Below, piece after piece: positions 1 through 9,181 of a DNA stretch of 64,000 bases. The notes under the pieces were generated by a model. It made no database searches. It was given only the letters and a program-made list of their open reading frames with translations, and was not told the origin of the DNA. Every line of letters begins with the position of its first letter. The stretch's first letter is position 1. The position numbers and the translations under genes are program-made. The DNA lies in assembly GCA_000310025.1 (NCBI GenBank), contig FN648605.1, positions 1 through 64,000 of the forward strand, written 5' to 3'. This DNA comes from Ectocarpus siliculosus. Taxonomy: Eukaryota > Sar > Phaeophyceae > Ectocarpales > Ectocarpaceae.

Positions 1-1029
1 ATGAAAACGGGAGGAGAGACAGGTGGAGCGGTTGGGCGGATGGAAATTTGATGAATAGCAAAGGTAAATGGGCGAGTTGTGGAGTGGAGCAAGTACGCCG
101 GCCAGTATGGGACATGTGCGGGTGATCATAATTGAAAAGGGTTGTGTGTGGAGGTTCGGCCGTGAGAAACGGTGCGTTCGGCCCGTTGGTACGGATGGCG
201 TAGGAATGTTTGGGTGTGAACGTTTGCCAAGATGATTGACGACGAGCGGCGATGGTGTGGACCCAATGTACAGCCGACGCCGTTTGAAAGTCACATGTTG
301 TTCCGATTTTGTTTGGTGCTTCAACGCTGGGGGTTTGTTGAAGGCGTCTGGGGACAGCATGGTACGATCCCCGAGGCAACTGGAGGCGTGCCATGCGTTG
401 AAATATGCGCCTTGACAAGCACAATAACTGCATCTGAAGAACGGCCGGCAAGAGTCGTGGAAGTTCAGGAATTTGTCCCCATGCTTATTTCACTCAGTAG
501 TTTACGTCGATCAAACATGTAACGGTTAATGAAATAAAAAATATGAACGGCCGGTCGACGGTGGTACGCTATGAAATTCGGCTCCCCTGTACGGTATTCC
601 AGGAGTGCACATCAATACTACTACTTTCTGAACAAGAAATCGCGGATGATGGCTTTCATCTCCGCTCGCCCCTCAAAGTGCGTTCCACGCAAGGTTCGTA
701 AGTGAACGAATTCACAACTACCTCTCGGGAGAGAGTGGTACAGAACGGGCCGGCATTCAGGAAATGCAAGGACGGGTCAGGTTCAATCTCTGATTTCGGC
801 CGAGTCCCCCCTTCTTTGCCATGATATGTAAAGAATGGTTTTTACTTCTTTTCTCGGGACCCGTGGAGTATAAATGGTACCCCCCACCATAAATTACATC
901 CATTGGGCACGACGTCCCCGGAAAATGTTGTGTATACGAGAACGCGGAGAGTTTCCTTGACCGGAGTGCCCTCAAAGCGGAGTTGGCTGTAATCGAAGCA
1001 TGTAGGGCGAACGCACTATGGATAGGATT
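1..1029. other. no recognisable gene
   Basis: Mixed-composition sequence. A 96-codon plus-strand frame at 232-522 and a minus-strand frame at 757-1125 have no domain I recognise. The long minus-strand Helitron copy may continue through here and off the left edge, because its 3' terminus (hairpin plus CTAG) is not found in the window. That is inference; nothing Helitron-like is visible in translation left of about 1.1 kb. Confidence 0.4.
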
Positions 1030-1597
1030 AAGATTGTATCTGCGAAAGGACAGAAAAGAAGGCAAGAAGCTTACCGGTTTTTTGGAGGGCTTCCTCTTGC
1101 TGTTGCTGCCATCCGGATTCCCCACCGTGCGGAAACAGCAGGACGTATGTCAAAGGGAAATAGTTACGATTGAGGTAACTGATGGTGTTTATTTCCCCTG
1201 TGAGCGTCCTCGTCATGGTGGTCTTGTCTGTAGGCATGACCCCCCTGCTGCGGGTGTCCACAGCTATCATTTCTGACGACGGTGCACCAGGCGCGGAGAA
1301 TGCCAAGGTGCTCGAAATAGCAGCCGATTCAGTCCTGGAAAAGGAACGGTGGAAGTGGAAATGATGTAGGATGATTCGCACCAGATACGTGAGAAGTAGA
1401 ACGGATGGATCAAACAAAACTCCCGTTCTGCACCTCCCCAACACATCATAGAAACATATGCACAATATGGATACGAAGTGGTATGTGGGGATGTTGGCAG
1501 CAGGAAGCACGTTCGACATGTCTAACAGAGCCAAATGATACTCGAATATTTTGCTGTAGTCCAACTTTAAGTATAGGTCGTGACGGTAGGCACCCAC
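1028..1597 (-). CDS. Helitron protein, internal segment (partial)
   Basis: Minus-strand open frame whose second half resembles the Helitron_like_N region. Near 1108-1200 it encodes an aromatic-rich run ending in YVLLFPHGGESGW, close to the 'Y-x-PL-x-YPLLFPxGExGW' block that precedes the Rep motifs of Helitron proteins. The first half (MGAYRHDLYLKLDY onward) is shared with the right-hand copy but is not recognisable as a domain and may be partly intronic. A possible donor GTAAGC follows the block at about 1070 with an AG about 35 bases later, but so short an intron is doubtful. Downstream Rep histidine and helicase motifs were not found, so the gene is incomplete in this window. Confidence 0.45.
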   Translation of the reverse strand: MGAYRHDLYLKLDYSKIFEYHLALLDMSNVLPAANIPTYHFVSILCICFYDVLGRCRTGVLFDPSVLLLTYLVRIILHHFHFHRSFSRTESAAISSTLAFSAPGAPSSEMIAVDTRSRGVMPTDKTTMTRTLTGEINTISYLNRNYFPLTYVLLFPHGGESGWQQQQEEALQKTGKLLAFFSVLSQIQS

Positions 1598-2162
1598 CGA
1601 GTGCTCATGGCGGCTTTGAGGCGTCGGACCTAGGGTGATGTGGATCGCAACTCGCGCAGTATCGTCGTCATGGTCCCTTTGTCGAGGTGGCTAGAGACGA
1701 AGTTGGGGTCATGTAGGAGCCATTGAACGTTGGAATGGCCGCCGTCTCGAACAGAATGGTAAGTTCTGGCCAAAGAGATGGGTAGGAACGGTGTACATGG
1801 GGGAGAGCGCAGGATGTACGAACTTGTGATGCGGTGTGTGAATGGAATATGAACGGAGGAGGGAGATTATTGTTGATGTTAGTGACATTGTTTTTTGTAT
1901 CGGAAGGTGTACGGGTATTGCGTCGTACAGAAGAAAAGACGAAAATACGCTTTTATATGGATGTATTGTATTTTGTAACACGAATAAAGATATATACGAA
2001 AGATCACACGAACTAATCTACACTCAATTATATGATTATATGCTATCGAACGAATCAAACGTGTTTTAAACCACGAAGGAAAATAGAAATGAAAGACCAC
2101 ACGAATGAATCTATACCTTATTATACAATTGTAGTATATATCGTTGCACATGTGAATCGATC

Positions 2163-2831
2163 TCACCTCCCTTGGACGGACAAGAGATGGTCACCGAACA
2201 TTTTTTTGAGTTCACCATCCTCCACGTTGAGCGAGGCGAAGTTGCATCGGCAGTTATACATCCTCGATTCCTTCCTGAACCTCTGCGCTGATGGCTCCGG
2301 AGAATCGTACAATTCTGTCAATGAATGGGGTAGTGGCGGCAGTCGCGGGAGGATGTACTTCCCATTCTTGCAACAAATGCCCTTGGACTCTTTAGCGAAC
2401 AGTTTGGCGCCACAATGCCGGCAAGGATCTCCGGTCTGCGCTGTGATGCCCTGGTCTCGTCGCGCCTCCTCCAAGGCTCGCTGGCGGTCTCCAACAATGG
2501 CTCGTAGTGAGGTGGAGTCGTCCTCGGCGTGAAAGATGTCGTTGAAGGGCAACCCCCTTTTGTTGTTGATGACGGTCGCTCTACGCCGTCGACGTGCGGC
2601 GTTGAGCTGTTGTGCTCTGTCGGCATGGCGGGTTCTACGACGGCTGTTGATGGCCTCTGCCGACGCGGAATATTGTGCTCTACGAAGGGCGTTGAGGGCA
2701 TCGGCGGAGGCAGCACGCTGAGCCCCTCGACGCGTGTTTATGTCGGTGGCGTTGACAACTCGGTACCGGCGGTTCCTTGTGTTTGTGTCGTCTCGACGGC
2801 GGTTGTTGCCGCGATCTCTTGGATCGGTCAT
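2163..2831 (-). CDS. Helitron Rep/helicase N-terminal region
   Basis: A 222-residue frame beginning MTDPRDRGNNRRRDD. The first 100 residues are arginine-rich and carry a repeated A-x-A-x-x-LNxRRR pattern, suggesting nucleic-acid binding. Residues about 135-205 carry CRHCGAKLF, then ICCKNGKYILPRLPPLP, then a conserved RF-RKESRMYNCRCNFASL stretch. This C-x2-C...CC-x-G-x-x-x-LP-x-L...F...YN arrangement is the N-terminal block of Helitron proteins upstream of the Rep nuclease. The frame closes shortly after it; a GT within GATGGTGAAC near the end could be a splice donor to the next segment (around 1.6-1.75 kb). The plus-strand twin at 28907-29575 differs at about six of 222 residues, so the two copies are recent relatives. 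Full Rep and helicase are absent here, so this is not by itself a working transposase. Confidence 0.65.
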   Translation of the reverse strand: MTDPRDRGNNRRRDDTNTRNRRYRVVNATDINTRRGAQRAASADALNALRRAQYSASAEAINSRRRTRHADRAQQLNAARRRRRATVINNKRGLPFNDIFHAEDDSTSLRAIVGDRQRALEEARRDQGITAQTGDPCRHCGAKLFAKESKGICCKNGKYILPRLPPLPHSLTELYDSPEPSAQRFRKESRMYNCRCNFASLNVEDGELKKMFGDHLLSVQGR

Positions 2832-4544
2832 GAGTTGGGGTGTACAGTGCGTGGTAAAGCACTGGGTTGCTGTGTGGTAGGGTTGAGCGCTAGAAACCTA
2901 TTGGTGGGGCTGGACGTGTGAACGACGTGCGTGTCGTCTTTTCGGAAACTTTAGGAAGGCCCAATAAAAATATTCAAATTTTCCCGATTGCTGTGTCGGT
3001 GTCATACTGCTTACTTCATCAGTTGATGCTGATGTGCACCGAAAGTCGGGTCATACGAGCCTTTTTCCACACTTGGCGTCCGGCTGTTTCAACCTGATAG
3101 TATTACATGTTTGGGACACTCAGGCGCATGATCATGGTTTTTGTTGCCCTTTGCAGTTGGCATGGACTCCAACACGTACTCGGTCTTTCCTGTAATTCCG
3201 CAGTACGCATCATCCTCACGGGGTGTCTAGTGTGATGGCATTTTGATTGAATAACCACTGCAGCCGTCCCCAAAAGATGCAAATCTTCGCGGGTACATCA
3301 AAGAAGAAAGCCATTTCAATTGGCAGCGCCTGCGACACGTTTTTGGGTCTTCTGGTGGAGAACTACGGTGTAGTGTTGTGATGAGTTGTTCGCGTACTCA
3401 CTCCAGGAGGTATATTCAATGGGTCGGACGCCGGAGCACGACGAACTGGTGGCAAACGTCCCAAATTGTCGAGGGCGATCGATAATATTAGGGTATTTCA
3501 GTTTGGTGTTTGGATTCGAACCCAGATGTGTGGAAGAAGTCCGGCGTGTACTAACAAATTTAATGCGAAATATACTACAGGTTACCGTATTCTTTTTTTC
3601 CAACTTTTCTTTTGTCATCCTATCTATGTGACGTCACGAAGTGGTACATGTTGCCATTCATTTTTTCCTTTCCTGCGTCTCCGGGGTAAAATCGTAAAAA
3701 AAAATAAAACAGAACATGGACTTCGTAAAGATCCACCGGCCTCCGGTGGTGTCAAACAAAAATGTCAACCTAAGTTGTCCTGCTGTGAAGCAAAAACAGA
3801 TATATATATATCGACTTACCTACATATGCATGGACGCGTTTTTTTTTTGTCGTTGTTGCACGGACACTTGCTTGCATAGTCGCCGCTGTATGTATCGGAC
3901 GGGGTAGGGCGTAGAAAATACCGTCGCAACACAGCTAACTCCACACTCTTACGACCATGATCAGTCGGCGTCTCGTCGATACGATAGTCGCAGGTGGGCA
4001 TGATGAAGGTCGCGACCCGTCCCCCGTCGTTCGATGTAAAATTATAAAAAATGCAAAAGTTGGACTGCGTAAAGATACGGCGGTCTTCTTGGCAGTGCCA
4101 AAGGACAATGGAAAAATGCCGCAGGGGACATACATGTCCCTATATGCTGTCTGGGAAATCGTAGACATACAGGTAGCTTTTTCTGACGCTATGAATTCAT
4201 TGCTAATCTGACTCTGACTTTACCTATGACAGAGATGGATTCGTTGTGTCATATTCAGAAAAAAAACATTGGCATCATGTCGCAAAAAAAAAAAAAAAGG
4301 TGAGCGGGATAATAATAAATAGAACACCGTATCCTCTGTTGTTGCAGGCACGTTTGCTGCACAACCAACACGGGAACCCAAACCACTCTCGTCTTCTGGC
4401 GTAGAAGACTGCATGACGCAAGCACCGGTAGGAGAGTGCGGGAAAGATGCCGTGACAGCACAACTCCACTCTCCTACAACATCTATGCACAGTAGTACTG
4501 CCGTCGTCGGAGCACCATATATGTGGAAGATCTCGGGGGGGTCC

Positions 4545-4909
4545 TGTTGATTGGCCCCAAGCCGAGTGCTGCTGGATGAGCACGGCTGTCCCGTTTGACA
4601 ATGTGAAGAGATGGTAAAGTCGTTTTATTGGTCGTCCTCGTAGACACAAGCAACGGAAGAGAGTGGGCACCCAGGTGCATCACAAACACCGAGGCACGCG
4701 AGCAACAGTCGCAAGACGCATTCGGAACTCGGAATACATGACAGCAAGGAATGCGCGACAACTTGCCAAAGATCCTACTACCGGAGATACCCCGAAGATC
4801 CAAATGACCGATGGACGGTCACGCACTTGCGCACCTGCATAGCTCAAAACCACACATGAGTACTACCGCAGTAGCCTTCGTAAGGATGGCATAATCCACC
4901 TCACGAACA
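4545..4909 (-). repeat. 3' LTR of gag-only element
   Basis: A 365-bp terminal repeat, TG...CA on the plus strand, apparently identical to 7525-7889. On the element's strand it is the downstream LTR, preceded by a purine-rich tract. Confidence 0.85.
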
Positions 4910-6152
4910 CCCTCCCTGATTCTGTACATCATAACGAATGCTCTCAAAACCAAAGCGCTCAGGGTACTCATAGAAAACTCCAAAAAGAAACAAAAATAAA
5001 ACAAACGAAGGGAAACCCGGCCACCGGATCAAAACCCTCCGCCCCCCACGGGTCATCCTGCTGATTGAACTGTCAACACAATCAACACAGCAGTCACAAA
5101 GTTGCAAACCTACACGTCTACAACTGTCAGGCATTTGTACTACCCCTTTTCAAGTAGTCCCCTCCCAGCCAACAGGATCCCTACTGTATCGAGTTGCTGT
5201 CAGCACCGCGGCGCGCCTAAGGCCACAAGCACCAATGCCAAATTGCAGCGGAAAAACGTAAAACCTAACGCTACATCGCTAAATGACATTTTTATAGAGG
5301 GCGATCAACCAAGAGGAAGATCAAGCAGTATCTCAACCACAACGGTACCCCGCTTCGAGAGACACTGGACCTAGACATTTTTTGCTACTCCTTCACAAGT
5401 AACTCCCTCCCAGCAACAGGATCCCCTACTGCTGTATCCAGCTGCTGTTAGCAACGGGGCGCGTCTGCAACCAACCCCGATCACCATTGTCGATCACATG
5501 ACAGTGAGGGGTGCCCCCCTCGGTCTGTACATCAATGAAAGGTCATATAAAAGGGCAATCAACCACATGTTAGGGGAGGGTGCCCCCTCTCAGCCTACAC
5601 ATCAGAGGACGATCGAAGCAGCATATCAATCACAAACATTTCATCAACCAGCCTGCCGGTACCTGCTAATATGAGAGACGCTGGTAGCCATCTATCACGG
5701 AAAAAGGCGTCATTCATCAGCCCTCCCTGATTTCAGGCAAAATAATTCCGAACATCATCAATCAAATTGGTGTGACCGCAGTGCCCTGCGGATCACCATT
5801 CCTCAAAGTGAGACGACAACGGAATGCCACACCATCCTCAGTATTTCATCGTGCAATAAGCCTCATCATGGCTCAACCTACGCGGTTAGTTACTGAGATG
5901 CGCATGGTATACCGGACAGGCAACATCGAGTTTCGTGGACTGCGTTCGTATCCCGATCGAACACACAAGAAAAAAAAACAACGAGCGAACGGCGGAAAAG
6001 TAACAGGCCAGAAAAAATTCCCCTTTGTACTTTCGTCAGTCGTATCATCAAAATCGGCTCTTGATGGGGAAATGCCGACGAGCCGAATTGCACGCAAGGC
6101 ACGAAAGCGAACGGGCGTTGATGCACCGCTGGGAAAACAGATCTAGACAACA
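4910..6152 (-). other. non-coding interior of gag-only LTR element
   Basis: About 1.24 kb between gag and the 3' LTR with no recognisable protein. It holds a diverged tandem duplication of roughly 245 bp (compare 5160-5220 with 5403-5465, both carrying CTCCCAGC-AACAGGATCCC-CTACTG). This is where a Copia element would have pol; none can be seen. Confidence 0.6.
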
Positions 6153-7490
6153 TCAGAGTGCTTCGTATGCGACGTCCAACTCAACACCACCGACTCCAAC
6201 TTCAATCGCGGCGACTGCAGTTTCAGTTCTCGATGGGCAGTTTTTCGCGTTGTGCCCCTTTTTTCCGCACCTCTGGCAAAGCTTCTCTGGGCATGCACTC
6301 GCATAGTGGTCACCATCACAGACGTAGCACTTGACTCTCTTATCGCTAGCTATATTCGCCTCTTCGTAACCTCGGTTTTGTTTCGGACGTCTCTTTCCTC
6401 CCCCCTTCCCCTCTACTGCTACGAACGCATGATGGTTCGCTCGCCGATCACTCTTCCCCTTCTTTTCCTCCGCTTTCAGTTGCCCAGCCCGTGTGCGAAG
6501 CACTCTCAAAATCTCTTCTTCATCGAGTGTTTTCTGGGCGAGCAGCTGTTGCTTTTGAATCTCGAATTCCGGGGAAAGCGCATCGAGGAACCGTGCATAC
6601 ACGAGCATTTTTGGGATGGGCTGGTCGAATGCCAACTCTAGGTTAGTCACTACGGACTTGAACTCCTGGAAAAACACTCGGGGTTCCTGGTTCTTCCCTT
6701 GTTGGGCATTATAAAACTTTCCGATCAGCGAGATCTGCTCGCCGCCGGTCAAGGGGGTGAATGTTTCTTCTAACGCACGCCACGCTGCCGAGGGCCCCTT
6801 TCGATCGTACACCAGCATTTTTGTGGAGTTGTTGGATATCGCTCCGGTCAGCATCCCCCACAAATCCCGGTACATGGCTATCTCCCCTACTTCCACTCCT
6901 TGCTCTATCATGCCATCATCGTCTACGCCTAGGACCTCAATGTCTCTGCTGTCGCTCAAGGCGCGACCCATCCCACAAGTCTGAACCTGCGTAATGAAAT
7001 CGTTTCGGAACATCAGCCAGTTTTTCTCGTCTCCGTTGAAGTCCAACTGTTTCAGGCGTGGGATACGGGCATGCGAGCTGAAAGCATACCGTGAAGCTTG
7101 CTCCTCTCTGCTGATTCCCTCTCGCGAGATAGCACCGTGTGGTGTAGGCTCTCGTGTTTCCGGGCCTCGCAGTCCTCTCGCTCCCTCGAGCCCTCGTCCA
7201 GTATTCGGCGCTTGGTCTAGCTGACCCGCGCCAGGGAAGGCGTGCGTCCTCCCCTGTGACTCCCCCCCGCCGCCCGCTGCGGTCGCACTTCCGGCGGGCG
7301 GTGTCCCGGGCACTAACCGGGACAAGGTGTTCATGATGCCTTCCAGTTTCTCCGTCACCATCTTCTCCATTCTGGTGCTGGCGTCGCCCACGGCGTCGTC
7401 GATGGCCGTCCTAAGCTCCTCATGAGTCGGGCCAGCCTCGCCCCCGCCAGAGTTCACAGAGTCGTTCGAAGACATGTGTGTCTGCCGCAC
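6153..7490 (-). CDS. Copia-type Gag with two zinc knuckles
   Basis: A 445-residue nucleocapsid-type protein of the gag-only LTR element; Gag packages element RNA in cytoplasmic particles. Residues about 1-140 are low-complexity with a short helical stretch (TRMEKMVTEKLEGIMNTL). About 145-330 form a UBN2-like capsid region with the spaced W and F residues of the family (KNWLMFRNDF, AWRALEETF, VFFQEFKSVV, YARFLDALSPEFE). About 330-385 are lysine-rich. Two CCHC knuckles follow at about 388-400 (CYVCDGDHYASAC, a shorter variant) and 405-418 (CQRCGKKGHNAKNC, canonical). The first methionine lies 35 bp inside the LTR. Family known; non-autonomy inferred from the missing pol. Confidence 0.85.
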   Translation of the reverse strand: MRQTHMSSNDSVNSGGGEAGPTHEELRTAIDDAVGDASTRMEKMVTEKLEGIMNTLSRLVPGTPPAGSATAAGGGGESQGRTHAFPGAGQLDQAPNTGRGLEGARGLRGPETREPTPHGAISREGISREEQASRYAFSSHARIPRLKQLDFNGDEKNWLMFRNDFITQVQTCGMGRALSDSRDIEVLGVDDDGMIEQGVEVGEIAMYRDLWGMLTGAISNNSTKMLVYDRKGPSAAWRALEETFTPLTGGEQISLIGKFYNAQQGKNQEPRVFFQEFKSVVTNLELAFDQPIPKMLVYARFLDALSPEFEIQKQQLLAQKTLDEEEILRVLRTRAGQLKAEEKKGKSDRRANHHAFVAVEGKGGGKRRPKQNRGYEEANIASDKRVKCYVCDGDHYASACPEKLCQRCGKKGHNAKNCPSRTETAVAAIEVGVGGVELDVAYEAL

Positions 7491-7524
7491 TAGACTATGA
7501 CGTTAACGCCACAAGACTCTAGAG

Positions 7525-7889
7525 TGTTGATTGGCCCCAAGCCGAGTGCTGCTGGATGAGCACGGCTGTCCCGTTTGACAATGTGAAGAGATGGTAAAGT
7601 CGTTTTATTGGTCGTCCTCGTAGACACAAGCAACGGAAGAGAGTGGGCACCCAGGTGCATCACAAACACCGAGGCACGCGAGCAACAGTCGCAAGACGCA
7701 TTCGGAACTCGGAATACATGACAGCAAGGAATGCGCGACAACTTGCCAAAGATCCTACTACCGGAGATACCCCGAAGATCCAAATGACCGATGGACGGTC
7801 ACGCACTTGCGCACCTGCATAGCTCAAAACCACACATGAGTACTACCGCAGTAGCCTTCGTAAGGATGGCATAATCCACCTCACGAACA
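7525..7889 (-). repeat. 5' LTR of gag-only element
   Basis: A 365-bp terminal repeat apparently identical to 4545-4909. On the coding strand it begins TGTTCGTGAG, resembling the TGTTCGTGTG start of the LTR element at 14468-17831, which suggests related families. It should hold the promoter for gag. Confidence 0.85.
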
Positions 7890-8530
7890 GGTCCTCCCGC
7901 GCAATAACGACAACGTCGCGAGAGCCCTGCGTGTGTATCTGTCGTCGATACACGAAGCAGCCGCACGACACAAGAACGGATGTTTACATCGCGTTGTAGT
8001 ATGGTTAGCCGTGGCAGGAAGTATCCCGTCCAGTTGGTCTGTAGTAAAAACACAGCAGCACGGTAGTCGAGCTATGCATGCAATTTTTTGCTGTGGCTGC
8101 AGGCATACTTTTGCCTCCACAACTCGAGAATCCCACTGCTGTATCTCGACCTACAAGACTCCAAATAACAAAGCAGCGCTGGCAGAAGTGCGTGGAAGAT
8201 GCCGTCACAACACAACTAAGTCGACACTCGCCAACTTCTATGTACAGTCGGCGTCTGGTCCATACCGCTGTACGAAAAAAATTATCACAGCCATTTTTTT
8301 TTTTTTTTCATACTAATAACAAGAAATGTGTCACGTCACGACGACCATCCTGTAAGTACATATATTACATGATCTGGTCCCAACGACGGCAGCACTAGAG
8401 GTTCAACAGGTAATGTGATTTCGCCTAGAGTCAGTTCAAATCGAGTGTACCCTGCAATATTTAGGGGCGAACCATCAGCGCTTCGCAGATTGATTGCTCC
8501 AAAAGGCACTGGAAATATTTCCGTGTTTTT

Positions 8531-9148
8531 TTACGTTTTGTGACCTCTCATGAACTTCCGTGATATGCATGGTATGTCACATGCCGTGTCGATTGTTATT
8601 TCATCAACCGATTCATTATTTATTCTGGCGGGTACACGTACTCGCTTGGATGTCGATCGCAATACCGATGGACACACCGGATATCCAGCGAGTGCAGACA
8701 TGTAAAATGCTTGAAATTCTTCATTACGGTCAGTTCTCATTAGGTTGGACCTATGTTTCGACCTGAAGTCCCCAGCTACGGTAGCTACGTGCAAGGCTTG
8801 CGGCGCTAGACAGGCGGCTACTTGCCCTACTTGGGTGCTATCCCTTAGTGCTGGATCTACAGAGGCTACTGCATCAGTTGTGCTGGTACTCGACTTCGGA
8901 ACCCCTCGCGTCTGCTTGTTGCGACAACCTTCGCGAGAATATTCTCGTGGTACATGTACTTCAACTGTCTTGCTACAGCGCTGCTCTCTGACTGCTTTCT
9001 TCTTTTTTCCCACCAGAGATCGTACACCATTTTTACAGCGTTTTGAATCCCTCTCATCTACTTTGGCTCTCTTCTGCTTGCTCATACGTTGCAGTCTATC
9101 CCAGTTTGTACTTACTGGTTTGACAGAACCAAATGATTGGTGTCCCAC
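8531..9148 (-). pseudogene. retroelement protease region (fossil)
   Basis: A basic N-terminal half (KQKRAKVDERDSKRCKN, KKKKAVREQRC) followed by a retropepsin-like start: hydrophobic strand, then IDTACDIPCISRKFM, where DTA fills the position of the catalytic DTG/DSG. It follows gag directly in the same direction, as protease does in gag-pol elements. The domain is incomplete next to the Helitron junction. Confidence 0.5.
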
Positions 9149-9181
9149 GTTGGCCGAAGGACGCTGCCTACTCGGGCGACC

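Larger units (their letters stand above)
4545..7889 (-). mobile_element. gag-only LTR retrotransposon, Copia-like (fossil)
   Basis: A 3345-bp LTR element inserted in the left Helitron copy. It begins TGTTGATTGG and ends ACGAACA, is bounded by the 5-bp target duplication GGTCC (4540-4544 and 7890-7894), and interrupts sequence that is continuous in the right-hand Helitron. The two 365-bp LTRs (4545-4909, 7525-7889) look identical by eye, so the insertion is young. The only coding capacity seen is a Copia-type gag on the minus strand, about 35 bp inside the 5' LTR; a purine-rich AGGGAGGG lies against the 3' LTR. No protease, integrase or reverse transcriptase is present, so it would depend on enzymes supplied elsewhere. 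It looks whole for a gag-only element. Confidence 0.85.
1030..8372 (-). mobile_element. Helitron-like rolling-circle transposon, long copy
   Basis: Rolling-circle DNA transposon copy, read on the minus strand. Its 5' end is at 8372, where the minus strand reads A followed by TCATGTAATATATG, the A/TC junction typical of Helitrons. From 8372 down to about 1436 it matches, in inverted orientation, the copy at 26230-30618; both carry the same 222-residue cysteine-rich ORF. Beyond 1436 the two copies part: this one keeps extra Helitron coding sequence to about 1.1 kb, whereas the other jumps to its 3' terminus. No 3' end is visible here, so the copy is truncated or continues past the window edge. 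A 3345-bp LTR element is inserted at 4545-7889; without it the shared part is about 3.59 kb. Known of the family: insertion between A and T without target duplication. Inferred: a longer relative of the right-hand deletion derivative. Confidence 0.65.

Noticed and set aside
8870-9060. Intron or gene on the plus strand opposite the protease region
   Set aside because: Plus-strand frames there are antisense to the retroelement coding sequence.
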